Source: a bacterium YEK0313 (lineage in GTDB: Bacteria > Pseudomonadota > Alphaproteobacteria > Rhizobiales > Phreatobacteraceae). Taken from it: 64,000 bases of DNA. Made by a program: the position numbers and the translations under genes. The notes under the pieces were generated by a model. The model was given only the letters and a program-made list of their open reading frames with translations, made no database searches and had not been told where the DNA came from. How positions within the stretch are numbered: position 1 is the stretch's first letter; every line of letters starts with the position of its first letter. The stretch is taken from assembly GCA_000751295.2 (NCBI GenBank), contig CCMO02000001.1, positions 4,678,615 to 4,742,614 on the forward strand. The letters run 5' to 3'. This document shows positions 1-8,610 of this stretch, piece by piece.

Positions 1-103
1 CGCGCAAAAGGCTCCGCGTGAAATCACCGACCTCTGTGTGACCTCGCGGCGGATTTCGGCCGGCTCCGGCTGAAACCTGAGAGAAATCGGCTGCCCTGCC
101 CGA

Positions 104-985
104 TTACGGACCTTCGGCCAGTTCGTCCGCGATCCACGCGGTGAAAGCCTTTGCGGCCGGCGTCTCCAACCGTTCCGAGGCGGGCACGATGGCAAGCCCG
201 TCCGCGAACGGGACGAAGCCCGCCGGAGCGACCAGCCGGCCCTGCGCGATGTCGTCCCGCACCATGCGCCGCTCGACAAGCGCCACGCCGAGCCCGGCGA
301 CGGCGGCCTCGATGCACAGATGCGTGTGCGGAAAGCTCAGCTCGGCCGTGTTGGCGACGGCCAGCCCCGCATGGGCTTGCCACAGGCTCCAGGCCCGCGA
401 CGTATATTCATGCAGGATGCGCGTCGCGCAGGTCAGCCGCCGGCCCTTGATCGCAACCCGATAGTCCGGCGCACAGACCGGGCCGAAGGCGACGTCGGCG
501 ACCCGGATGGAGCGGGCCTGGTCACGCTCCGGATAGGTGGCGCGATCCCACGCGACGATCAGGTCCGCGCCCTGATGGCGGATCTCGCGCGCCGACGTCA
601 TCGACAGCCTGACGCGCATGTCCGGATGGCGCCGGTAGAACCCCGCAAGGTGCGGCACGAGCCAGCGCATCGCGAAGGTCGCGCTGCAGGCGACATGGAC
701 GCTCGGCGCGCGCGCATCGTCGAGCACGCGCTGCCACCCCGCCTCGAGCTGATCCAGGGCCTGCGTCACCACCGGCAGCAATGCCTCCCCGGAAGCATTG
801 AGCCGCAGACCGGTTCCAGCCTTCTCGAACAGGGCGATGCCGGCAAAATCCTGCAGTGCGCGCACCTGCCGGCTGACCGCGCCATGCGTGCGGCCGAGCT
901 CCTCCGCCGCCCGGGTCACCGAGCCGAGCCGCGCGGCCGCTTCGAAAGCCTTGAGCGAGGAGAGCGGCGGAAGGCGCCGGGCCAT
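104..985 (-). CDS. LysR-family transcriptional regulator (GcvA-like)
   Basis: A 293-residue LysR regulator. An N-terminal winged helix-turn-helix at about residues 6-65 carries the motif SLKAFEAAARLGSVTRAAEE followed by HGAVSRQVRALQ, which resembles GcvA and AmpR. The remaining two thirds are the periplasmic-binding-type effector domain. The frame stays open further upstream, but the start was placed at the ATG giving MARRLPPLSS because the family begins just before the HTH. The gene is divergent from the enolase gene, with about 170 bp between starts, so autoregulation and control of that neighbour are likely by analogy with other LysR pairs. The effector is unknown. Confidence 0.9.
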   Translation of the reverse strand: MARRLPPLSSLKAFEAAARLGSVTRAAEELGRTHGAVSRQVRALQDFAGIALFEKAGTGLRLNASGEALLPVVTQALDQLEAGWQRVLDDARAPSVHVACSATFAMRWLVPHLAGFYRRHPDMRVRLSMTSAREIRHQGADLIVAWDRATYPERDQARSIRVADVAFGPVCAPDYRVAIKGRRLTCATRILHEYTSRAWSLWQAHAGLAVANTAELSFPHTHLCIEAAVAGLGVALVERRMVRDDIAQGRLVAPAGFVPFADGLAIVPASERLETPAAKAFTAWIADELAEGP

Positions 986-1157
986 GATCCAATTCTTTCG
1001 TGAGAAAAGCTCACACATGGAGGAAATTAACTCGATAGCAGAACCGGCCTTGCCGCGATAGCTATCAGGCATGGAGGCTTGGCGACGCCAGGGGTGAGGC
1101 GGGCCTCCCTTATCGTGCACATAACTCACATATGGCAGAGCCGGAAAGGCATCGGCG

Positions 1158-2456
1158 ATGACGGCGATCAGGCATATCAGTGGCCACGAAATCCTCGACA
1201 GCCGCGGCAATCCGACGGTCGAGGTGGATGTCGTCCTCGACGACGGCACCATGGCGTCGGCCGCCGTTCCATCAGGAGCCTCGACCGGCGCGCATGAGGC
1301 ACACGAACTGCGCGACGGCGGCACGCGCTTCCACGGCAAGGGCGTGCTGAAGGCGGTGGCGGCGGTCAACGGCGAGATCGCCGCCGCCCTCAGCGGCATG
1401 AACGCGCTGTCGCAGGCGAGCATCGACCGCGCCATGATCGCGCTCGACGGAACGCCGAACAAAAGCCGCCTCGGCGCCAATGCCATCCTCGGCGTCTCGC
1501 TCGCCGTCGCCAGGGCCGCCGCCGCATCGCTGAACCTGCCGCTCTATCGCGCCATCGGCGGCGCGAACGCCTATCTGCTGCCCGCCCCCGGCATGAACAT
1601 CGTCAATGGCGGGGCCCATGCCGACAATCCGCTGGACTTCCAGGAGTTCATGATCATGCCTGTCGGCGCGGCCACCTTTGCCGAGGCCGTCCGCATGGGC
1701 TCGGAGGTCTTTCACGCCCTGAAGCTGCAGTTGATGCGCGCCGGCCACCAGACCAATGTCGGCGACGAAGGCGGCTTCGCGCCCCATATCCGCAGCGCGC
1801 CGGAAGCGATCGAAGCCATCCTGGCCGCAATCGAGGCCGCAGGCTATCGGGCCGGCCGCGACATCGCCATCGTCATGGATCCGGCCGCCTCCGAGCTCTT
1901 CGAGGACGGCGCCTATCATTACCGGGGCGAGAGCCTCGTCCGCTCCACCGAGCAGCATCTGCGCTATCTGATCGACCTGGTCCGGCAATATCCCATCTGC
2001 GCGATCGAGGACCCGATGGCGGAGACCGACGCCGAGGGCTGGCAGGAGATCACCCGCGCGATCGGCGCGACATGCCAGATCACCGGCGACGACGTGTTCT
2101 GCACCAATATCGGTCTTCTCGACGACGGCATCCGCTCAGGCATCGCCAACGCCATCCTCGTCAAGGTCAATCAGATCGGCACGCTGACCGAAGCCCTGCG
2201 CACCGTCGAGCGGGCCCACAAGGCCGGTTATGCCGTGATGATGTCGCATCGTTCGGGCGAGACCGAAGACACCACGATCGCCGATCTCGCCGTGGCGACC
2301 GGATGCGGCCAGATCAAGACGGGCTCGCTCTCGCGATCCGACCGGACGGCGAAATACAACCGGCTGATGCGTATCGAACGCGAGCTCGGCGGCGAGGCGC
2401 GCTATGCCGGCCGCGGCCTTTTCGACCGGGCCCTTGCCGCGCGCCGCCTCAACTGA
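1158..2456 (+). CDS. eno: Enolase (phosphopyruvate hydratase) paralogue
   Basis: A 432-residue enolase that interconverts 2-phosphoglycerate and phosphoenolpyruvate, of normal family length. The loop SGASTG lies at residues 39-44. The catalytic DEGG is near residues 203-206, the base Lys is in ILVKVNQIG near 336, and the signature MSHRSGETEDT is near 362. Metal ligands are visible in VMDPAASE, AIEDP and TGDDVF. All catalytic positions seem intact. Its position alone beside a LysR regulator, away from pyrG or pdh genes where alphaproteobacterial housekeeping enolase usually lies, suggests a second, regulated copy. That is inference, since the rest of the genome is not visible. Confidence 0.93.
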   Translation: MTAIRHISGHEILDSRGNPTVEVDVVLDDGTMASAAVPSGASTGAHEAHELRDGGTRFHGKGVLKAVAAVNGEIAAALSGMNALSQASIDRAMIALDGTPNKSRLGANAILGVSLAVARAAAASLNLPLYRAIGGANAYLLPAPGMNIVNGGAHADNPLDFQEFMIMPVGAATFAEAVRMGSEVFHALKLQLMRAGHQTNVGDEGGFAPHIRSAPEAIEAILAAIEAAGYRAGRDIAIVMDPAASELFEDGAYHYRGESLVRSTEQHLRYLIDLVRQYPICAIEDPMAETDAEGWQEITRAIGATCQITGDDVFCTNIGLLDDGIRSGIANAILVKVNQIGTLTEALRTVERAHKAGYAVMMSHRSGETEDTTIADLAVATGCGQIKTGSLSRSDRTAKYNRLMRIERELGGEARYAGRGLFDRALAARRLN

Positions 2457-2543
2457 GGCCCGGACAGGCGATCGCGGCCCGCAGGCGCGACCGCACCCGG
2501 CGCCGGGGAGCGTCGGGAAACGCGGCCGACGCGCGCCCGCGCG

Positions 2544-3158
2544 CTAGCCTTTCCGCCGCTTCAGCGCCAATTCGACGAGCGGCAGCTGGTCGTTGCCGAA
2601 ATACATGTCGTCGCCGTCGACGAATAGTGTCGGCGAGCCGAAGCCGCCGCGCGCGATCACCTCGTCGGTATTGGCCCTCAGCCGAGCCTTGATCTCGTCG
2701 GTGACCGACAAGGCGCGGATGGCAGTGCCGTCGAGGCCGGCAGCGTTGGCCGCCGCGACCAGCACGTCGGGATCGTCGAGATTTTCGGCCCGGCCGAAAT
2801 AGGCTTCGAACGCCGCCTTGGCGAAGCGCTGAAGCGCCGGCTGGTCGGTTTCGAGCGCGGTCGCCATGCGCATGGCGTGGATGCTCTTCGCCGGATGATA
2901 GGCCGATGGGAAGTTCATGGTGACGCCAGTGAAGGCCGCCCAGTCCTTGAGCGCCTTGGCATTGTGCCGCATGCGCGGACTGTCCATGTTCTCGCGCTGC
3001 TTGTAGAGGTCCTGGTTGACCGCGTTGAACACGCCGCCGACCAGGATCGGTCTCAGCACGAGGCGCGCGCCCGTGCGCTCGGCCAGCGGCTGGACATTGG
3101 TGAAGCCGAGATAGGTCCAGGGACTGGACAGGTCGAAGAAGAACTCGAGCATCGTCAT
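2544..3158 (-). CDS. 2-hydroxychromene-2-carboxylate isomerase-like (DsbA/kappa-GST fold) protein
   Basis: A 204-residue thioredoxin-fold protein of the HCCA isomerase/kappa GST family. The start MTMLEFFFDLSSPWTYLG shows the FDxxSPW motif that carries the glutathione-binding serine (about residues 9-14). The late GSPTLFVDGDDMYFGNDQL is the cis-Pro segment and typical C-terminus of the family. HCCA isomerases act in naphthalene-type aromatic catabolism, but many members have other, unknown substrates. The start codon overlaps the stop of the upstream GST gene (ATGA), so the two are translationally coupled. It is the last gene of the minus-strand transporter operon. Confidence 0.85.
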   Translation of the reverse strand: MTMLEFFFDLSSPWTYLGFTNVQPLAERTGARLVLRPILVGGVFNAVNQDLYKQRENMDSPRMRHNAKALKDWAAFTGVTMNFPSAYHPAKSIHAMRMATALETDQPALQRFAKAAFEAYFGRAENLDDPDVLVAAANAAGLDGTAIRALSVTDEIKARLRANTDEVIARGGFGSPTLFVDGDDMYFGNDQLPLVELALKRRKG

Positions 3159-3844
3159 GCCGGCCTCCGGAACAGGATGTCGCGCGCCTTCTCGTCGTCG
3201 GCCGCGGCGTTGGATACCTTGTCGCGCAGGAGCGCCATGCCGGCCTGCACCTTGGGCCGGGCGCGCACCTGCGCGAACCAGCGCTGGACATGCGGGAACC
3301 GCGCCATCGGAATGTCCTGCCGCTTGTGCGTCACCACCCAGGGAAAGATCGCCATGTCGGCGAGCGAATAGTCGCCGGCGACGAAAGCGCCGGTCCGCCC
3401 GAGCTGGGCGTCCAGGACGCCGTAGAGCCGGTTCGCCTCGCGCTCGTAGCGGTCGATGGCATAGGGGATCTTTTCCGGCGCATAGAGCTTGAAATGGCCG
3501 TTCTGACCGAGCATTGGGCCGAAGCCGGCCATCTGCCACATCAGCCATTCGGTGACCTTCACCTTGGCCTTGACGTCGGTGGGACAGAACCGCCCGGTCT
3601 TCTCGGCGAGATAGAGGAGGATAGCCCCGCTCTCGAAGATGCTGACCGGCGCGCCGCCGCCGGGCGGATCGTGATCGACGATGGCGGGCATGCGGCCGTT
3701 GGGGCTGAGCCGCAGGAAGTCCTCCGAGAACTGCTCGCCGGCGCCGATATTGACCGGCACGGTCCGGTAGTCGAGGCCAGTCTCCTCCAGCATGATGCTG
3801 ATCTTCCAGCCGTTCGGCGTCGGCCAGTAATAGAGGTCGATCAT
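3155..3844 (-). CDS. Glutathione S-transferase family protein (YfcG/nu-like)
   Basis: A 229-residue GST with an N-terminal thioredoxin-like domain (about 1-85) and an alpha-helical C-terminal domain. The start MIDLYYWPTPNGWKISIMLEE with the PNGWK segment, NGRMPAIVDHD and the SIFESGAILLYLAEK cis-Pro/Glu-Ser glutathione site match the YfcG/Ure2-like branch. This branch often has disulfide-bond reductase or conjugation activity. It was trimmed from a longer open frame to the ATG next to this motif. It is coupled to the downstream isomerase by a 4-nt overlap and follows livM by about 90 nt, which suggests glutathione-dependent processing of an imported compound. Confidence 0.9.
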   Translation of the reverse strand: MIDLYYWPTPNGWKISIMLEETGLDYRTVPVNIGAGEQFSEDFLRLSPNGRMPAIVDHDPPGGGAPVSIFESGAILLYLAEKTGRFCPTDVKAKVKVTEWLMWQMAGFGPMLGQNGHFKLYAPEKIPYAIDRYEREANRLYGVLDAQLGRTGAFVAGDYSLADMAIFPWVVTHKRQDIPMARFPHVQRWFAQVRARPKVQAGMALLRDKVSNAAADDEKARDILFRRPA

Positions 3845-3932
3845 TCCGGTTTCTCCGCCTGACCGGCCGACTGTGGCGAAAGCCGGCGCCGATTGCCAGC
3901 GCCGGCTCGACATGCCTGCAAGGCTGGAGGCC

Positions 3933-4964
3933 TCAGCCGCCCTGCCCTTCGGCGGCCGGCGCCGATGCTCCCGCCTTTTCCGCCGGCGGCGCGCGGCGGA
4001 AGGCCCGGAACAGCCGCGCCAAGGTCGGCCCGATCCCTTGCGGCAGGGCCAGGATCACCACCACGACGATGGTACCGTAGATGAAGTAGTGCAGCCCCGG
4101 CAGCACGCCGCCGAGCTGGCCGCGCAGGAGCTCGCCGAGCGGCACCAGGAGGATGGCGCCGACCACCGGCCCGAAGGCGGTGCCGAGCCCGCCGATGGTG
4201 GCGAACAGCACGATCTCGATGGTCAGCACGGGCGAGGCGAACAGGTGCGGGTCGATGAAGGTCGAATAGCGCGCATAGGCCGTGCCGATCATCGAGGTGA
4301 GCACCGCGCTGATCGCCATGGCGATCATCTTGTTGCGCAGGAGCCCGACGCCGAGCGCCTGGGCGGCGTTCTCGTTGTCCCGGATGGCCCGCAGGAAATA
4401 GCCGAGCGGCGCGTTGATGATGGCAAGGTTGACCACCAGCGCCAGCGTCGCAAGCGTCAGCACCAGCCAGAAATAGCCATGCGAGCCGCCGAACTGGAAC
4501 AGCAGGACATGGCCCTCGTCGCGCGGCAGCGACTGTCCGGAGGCGCCGCCGACGAAGTCCCAGCCGAGCACGACGAGCTCGGCCATTTCGGCGAAGGCGA
4601 GCGTGATCAGCGCGAAGGACAGGTGGCCGAGCCGGAAGCGGTGGTCGATCCAGGCGATCGCCGCCCCCATGGCCGCCGACAGCGCGGCGGCGATGCCCGC
4701 GGCGAGCCAGAGATTGATGCCGAGTTGCAGCAGCAGCGCGCTGGCGAAGACCGAACCCATGCCGACGAAGATCGAATGGGCGAGCGAGATCTGCCCGGTC
4801 AGGCCGCCGACGATGTTCCAGGCACTGGCAAGGCCGGCATAGATCAGCGCCAGCGTCGCGATATGCAGATAATAGCTCGGCAGCCAGAGCGGCAGGGTCG
4901 CGAGCGCCGCGAGCGCCGCCCACCAGAACGGCGACAGGACGACGTGGAAGAAGTTCGGTCGCAT
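3933..4964 (-). CDS. livM: Branched-chain amino-acid-type ABC transporter permease LivM
   Basis: A 343-residue inner-membrane permease of the LivM family with about 8-10 predicted hydrophobic helices. LYNIVGGLTGQISLAH-like and FATIGGLGTAFGPVVGAILL segments are typical LivM signatures. It ends in a charged, Pro/Ala-rich tail. It pairs with the LivH protein encoded immediately upstream, with 1 nt between genes, and with LivG and LivF, to form the membrane part of an importer. Family members carry branched-chain amino acids, amides, urea or aromatic acids. The CoA-transferase in the operon argues for a carboxylic acid substrate here. Confidence 0.92.
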   Translation of the reverse strand: MRPNFFHVVLSPFWWAALAALATLPLWLPSYYLHIATLALIYAGLASAWNIVGGLTGQISLAHSIFVGMGSVFASALLLQLGINLWLAAGIAAALSAAMGAAIAWIDHRFRLGHLSFALITLAFAEMAELVVLGWDFVGGASGQSLPRDEGHVLLFQFGGSHGYFWLVLTLATLALVVNLAIINAPLGYFLRAIRDNENAAQALGVGLLRNKMIAMAISAVLTSMIGTAYARYSTFIDPHLFASPVLTIEIVLFATIGGLGTAFGPVVGAILLVPLGELLRGQLGGVLPGLHYFIYGTIVVVVILALPQGIGPTLARLFRAFRRAPPAEKAGASAPAAEGQGG

Positions 4965-4965
4965 G

Positions 4966-5832
4966 TCAGGCTTTCCCCAGAAGGCCGGCGGGGCGGAACA
5001 GCAGGATCACCACCAGGATGAGATAGGGCAGCATCATGCCGAGGATGCCGGAGATGTAGATGGTGCCGATCGCCTCGGAGAGGCCGATGACCAGGCCCCC
5101 GAGCAGGATGCCGACGAAGTTGGTCATGCCGCCGAGGACCAGGGTCAGGAGGGTGATGACGGTGTAGCGCAGGCCCATGCTGGGATGCAGGGGCGTGCCC
5201 GGCAGCAGCAGCGCGCCGGCAATGGCGAGGAGGCCGATGCCGAGGGCGAAGACCAGGATGCGCACGCGCGCGACGTTCACCCCCATCAGCGCCGCCGCCT
5301 TGGGGTTCTGGTGCACCGCGCGGATGCTGCGGCCGAAATCCGTGCGGTTGAGCATCAGGAACAGCAGGCCGGCGAGCACGACAGAGGCGCAGAAGGCGAT
5401 GACCAGCGGCCAGCGCATGATGATGTCGCCGACGATCAGCAGCTTCGTTTCCATGATGGACGGCACCCTGAGCGGCTGGCCGCCGAACACCATCAGCATG
5501 CCGTTCTGCAGGATCAGGTTGAGCCCCAGCGTGAGCTGGATGATCATCAGGAGATGGCCCGAGATGACCGGCCGGATCAGCGTCCAGTAGACCAGCGCGC
5601 CGGCGACCGCGAGCACCGGGAAGGTGATGAAGACCGAGACATAGGGGTCGAGCGCGAAGGCGGCGTAGAGCGCGTAGCTGACGAACATGGCGAGCGACAG
5701 GAAATCGCCATGGGAGAAGTTGACGACGCCGGAGACGCTGTAGATGAGGCCGAGGCCGAGCGCGACCGTGCCGTAGGTGCTGCCGATGAGCAGGCCCTGA
5801 ACCACGGCCTGCAGAAGGATGTCGGTATCCAT
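4966..5832 (-). CDS. livH: Branched-chain amino-acid-type ABC transporter permease LivH
   Basis: A 288-residue LivH permease with about eight hydrophobic segments. GLIYSVSGVVNFSHGDFLSLAMF is the characteristic LivH motif. GLRYTVITLLTLVLGGMTNFVGILLGG and a final LLFRPAGLLGKA are also typical. It is the fourth importer component in the minus-strand operon, 14 nt after livF and 1 nt before livM. Its length and hydrophobic layout match the family and nothing looks damaged. Confidence 0.93.
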   Translation of the reverse strand: MDTDILLQAVVQGLLIGSTYGTVALGLGLIYSVSGVVNFSHGDFLSLAMFVSYALYAAFALDPYVSVFITFPVLAVAGALVYWTLIRPVISGHLLMIIQLTLGLNLILQNGMLMVFGGQPLRVPSIMETKLLIVGDIIMRWPLVIAFCASVVLAGLLFLMLNRTDFGRSIRAVHQNPKAAALMGVNVARVRILVFALGIGLLAIAGALLLPGTPLHPSMGLRYTVITLLTLVLGGMTNFVGILLGGLVIGLSEAIGTIYISGILGMMLPYLILVVILLFRPAGLLGKA

Positions 5833-5846
5833 GAAGCGGTTCCGGT

Positions 5847-6551
5847 CTAGAGGCCGAGATAGGCCTTGCGCGTCGCGGGGTCGTCCTTGACCACGGCGCT
5901 CGGGCCCTCGATGGCGACCTTGCCGCGCTCCAGCACGTAGCAGCGCGAGGCATGGCGGAAGGTCAGGTTGGAGTTCTGTTCGACGAGCAGGATCGTCAGG
6001 CCGCTTTCATGCAGGCTGCGGATCGTCTCGAAGATGTACTGCACGAACAGCGGCGACAGGCCGAGCGAAGGCTCGTCGAGCATCAGCACGCGGGCGCCCG
6101 CCATCATGCCGCGGCCGATCGCCAGCATCTGCTGCTCGCCGCCGGACAAGGTGCCGGCGTCCTGCGTCAGGCGCTCCTTCAGCCGCGGGAAGGTCTCGAG
6201 CACGACCTCCATGCGCGCCGCGCGTCCGGCCCGGGCCTGCCGGCCGACGCCGCCCATCAGCAGGTTCTCGCGCACGCTCATCTGCGGGAAGACCAGCCGG
6301 CCCTCGGGCACCTGGATGATGCCGCGCTCGACCACCTCGTGCGGCGCGAGGCCGACGATCTCCTCGCCCTCGAAGCGGATCGAGCCGGAGCGCGGCACGA
6401 CGGCGCCGGACAGGCAGTTGATGAGCGTGCTCTTGCCGGCATTGTTGGCGCCGAGCAGGCCGACGAGCTCGCCCTGGCGGATCTCCATCGAGACGTCGTC
6501 GAGCGCGGTGCTGCCGTCATAGCCGGCGGTGATCGAGCGGACCTCAAGCAT
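5847..6551 (-). CDS. livF: Branched-chain amino-acid-type ABC transporter ATP-binding protein LivF
   Basis: A 234-residue ABC ATPase of the LivF class. The Walker A is GANNAGKST, with Asn where most homologues have Gly but still fitting GxxxxGK[ST]. The Q-loop is in the VPEGRLVFPQMSVREN segment, the signature is LSGGEQQM, Walker B is VLMLDEPSLGL, and the final GLTILLVEQNSNLTFRHASR is the LivF C-terminus. The ATG giving MLEVRSITAGYDG was taken as start. It overlaps the livG 3' end by 8 nt. A longer open frame upstream adds 13 residues not seen in the family. Confidence 0.92.
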   Translation of the reverse strand: MLEVRSITAGYDGSTALDDVSMEIRQGELVGLLGANNAGKSTLINCLSGAVVPRSGSIRFEGEEIVGLAPHEVVERGIIQVPEGRLVFPQMSVRENLLMGGVGRQARAGRAARMEVVLETFPRLKERLTQDAGTLSGGEQQMLAIGRGMMAGARVLMLDEPSLGLSPLFVQYIFETIRSLHESGLTILLVEQNSNLTFRHASRCYVLERGKVAIEGPSAVVKDDPATRKAYLGL

Positions 6552-7263
6552 GGGAATCGTCACCGAAATAGGCCTCGCGGACGCGCGCATCGGCGACGAT
6601 CTCGTCGGGCGTGCCGGCGGCCACCTGTTCGCCGAAATTCAGCACGACCAGCCGGTCGGCCGTGTTCATGATGACCGGCATGACGTGCTCGACCATGACG
6701 AAGGTCATGCCGGATGCCCTCAGGTCCCTGATGATGGCGAGCGGCACCTGCGCTTCGCCGAGGGTGAGGCCGGCCATCACCTCGTCGAGCAGGATCATGT
6801 CGGGTTCGGTCGCCAGGCACTTGGCGAGCTCCAGCAGCTTCTTGTCCTGCAGCGACAGCGAGGCCGGCGTTTCCTCCGCCTTGTCGCGCAACCCGACGCG
6901 CTCCAGCACGGCGGTCGCGCGCTTGATCGCCTCGCGCATCGGATGACGCAGCAGGGCGGCGGTGGTCACCACGTCGATGACGCTCATCGCCGCGAAGACC
7001 TGGACGATCTGGAAGCTGCGGGAGAGGCCGAGCCGCGCCACGCGGTGCGGCGGCAGCCCGACGATCGACCGGCCCTTGAACCGGACGTCGCCGCCGCTCG
7101 GCGGCAGGAAGCCTGAAATGAGCCCGAAAAGCGTGGTCTTGCCAGCGCCGTTCGGGCCGATAATGCCGAGGATCTCGGCCGGTTCGACGGAAAAGCTGAC
7201 ATCGGACACGGCCTTGAGCCCGCCGAAGCGCTTGCTGACATTGTCGACTTCAAGAATGGCCAC
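6544..7263 (-). CDS. livG: Branched-chain amino-acid-type ABC transporter ATP-binding protein LivG
   Basis: A 239-residue ABC ATPase of the LivG class. Walker A is GPNGAGKTT, followed by the expected LFGLISGFLPPSGG. The helical region has RSFQIVQVFAAMSVID, and Walker B is MILLDEVMAGLT. The signature is PASLSLQDKKLLELAKCLAT, slightly degenerate (SLQDKK) as in many LivG proteins. The C-terminal extension ends NFGEQVAAGTPDEIVADARVREAYFG. It forms the nucleotide-binding heterodimer with LivF in the same operon. Confidence 0.92.
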   Translation of the reverse strand: MAILEVDNVSKRFGGLKAVSDVSFSVEPAEILGIIGPNGAGKTTLFGLISGFLPPSGGDVRFKGRSIVGLPPHRVARLGLSRSFQIVQVFAAMSVIDVVTTAALLRHPMREAIKRATAVLERVGLRDKAEETPASLSLQDKKLLELAKCLATEPDMILLDEVMAGLTLGEAQVPLAIIRDLRASGMTFVMVEHVMPVIMNTADRLVVLNFGEQVAAGTPDEIVADARVREAYFGDDSHA

Positions 7264-7330
7264 GAAGGCGCCTCATCAGGTGTCTCGGGGAAGATCGCGC
7301 GCGGCGGCAACTGGCACGGCCGCGCTTCGC

Positions 7331-8587
7331 TCAGGCGCGCGGGCGCGGCGCGACGTCGCCGAACTGGGCGGGGAACACGACCTGCTGCTGGTGGTCCGGC
7401 AGCCACTGGATCATCAGCGCCGTGCTGTCCGCGGGCATGCGATCCTCGCCGAATTTCAGCCCCTGCGGCCGGGCGAGGTAGAGGTGCTCGTGGCCGAAGG
7501 GAATATCGACCGCCTTCAGCCCCTTCATCAGCGCCGCGCGGTCGAGGCTGCCGGCCGCCTCCAGCGCATGCTGCAGCACGCGCGCGGCCTGCGCCGCCTG
7601 CACCGCGGCCTGGCCGATCTCCACCTTGAGATCGGCGGCCCGCAGCTCGCGCACGATCGCCTGCATGGATTCGAGCTTCGCGCCGGGGCTGAAGCCGGTC
7701 ATGCCGAACGTGTTGCGCGTCAGCACCGAGGCGCCGATGTTCTGGCCGAGCTCCTTCCACAGCGAGAAGTCCGAATAGCCGCCGGTGCCGCCGACGAACA
7801 GGCTGTCGTGATAGTTCAGGTTGAAGCGCGCCTGATGCAGCAGGATGCCGTCGCGCGGCGTGACGAGGCCCGTCACCACGTCCGGCTTGAACGAGCGGAT
7901 ACGCACCATCGCGGCAGTCTGGTCCTGCGCCTTGGTGTCGAGCGGCACGTCGCCGATCACCTGGATGCCGGCGGCCTGGAGCTTGGCCTTGAGGAAGTGA
8001 TTGACCTGCTGGCCGGCCTCGTAGTTCGAATAGGCCATGACCGCGGTCCTGACGCGGAAGGCCGGGGCCTTGGCCAGTTCCCGGATGAACGCCGCCAGCG
8101 TCTCGGCATAACCCTTGTCATAGGGAAAGCCGAGCGAGAACATCTGGTTCGAGCGCGCGGCCCCGGCCCAGATCGACAGGGTCGGGATCTGCAATTCGTC
8201 GACGACGGGCGTCAGCGCCAGCATCTGCGCCGACAGGATGCTGCCGACCAGCATCGACACCTGCCGCTCGGTGACGAGCCGCCGCGCTTCGGCGGCGGTG
8301 CGCGCCGGCTGGCTGGCATCGTCGGCGAGGATCACCTCGATCTTCGCCCCGCCGAGGCTCTTGATGCCGCCCTCGCCATTGATCTTCCGGATCATGTACT
8401 CGAAGACCGGCTGGCCTTCGGTCGCGTAGGCCGCGAGATTGCCGCTCATCGGCTGGATCATGCCGATCTTCACCGTCTGCGCGCCCTGCGCCCGCACGAG
8501 GCCCGGCATCGACAGGCTCGCGGCCGTCGCCGCCGTGCCGGCGAGAAAGGCGCGGCGCTTCAGAATCATCGGCTTCGAACCGTCCAT
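7331..8587 (-). CDS. Liv-type periplasmic solute-binding protein with Tat-like signal
   Basis: A 418-residue periplasmic binding protein of the type I (Leu/Ile/Val) fold. The leader has KRRAFLAGTAATAASLSMPGL ending at VRAQ, which is a twin-arginine-like signal with an AxA-type cleavage site. The mature part starts KIGMIQPMSGNLAAYATEGQP. The ATG at MDGSKP follows a purine-rich GAGGGAGAGGG ribosome site. It sits between the CoA-transferase and livG, so it is the cognate receptor of the importer. It is clearly paralogous to the three binding proteins encoded at 19.3-23.1 kb. Confidence 0.92.
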   Translation of the reverse strand: MDGSKPMILKRRAFLAGTAATAASLSMPGLVRAQGAQTVKIGMIQPMSGNLAAYATEGQPVFEYMIRKINGEGGIKSLGGAKIEVILADDASQPARTAAEARRLVTERQVSMLVGSILSAQMLALTPVVDELQIPTLSIWAGAARSNQMFSLGFPYDKGYAETLAAFIRELAKAPAFRVRTAVMAYSNYEAGQQVNHFLKAKLQAAGIQVIGDVPLDTKAQDQTAAMVRIRSFKPDVVTGLVTPRDGILLHQARFNLNYHDSLFVGGTGGYSDFSLWKELGQNIGASVLTRNTFGMTGFSPGAKLESMQAIVRELRAADLKVEIGQAAVQAAQAARVLQHALEAAGSLDRAALMKGLKAVDIPFGHEHLYLARPQGLKFGEDRMPADSTALMIQWLPDHQQQVVFPAQFGDVAPRPRA

Positions 8588-8610
8588 CGTTCCCTCTCCC
8601 CTCCGGTGCA

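Noticed and set aside
24..383. Short minus-strand frame at the window start
   Set aside because: Overlaps the LysR 3' end in another frame; Arg/Ala-rich noise.
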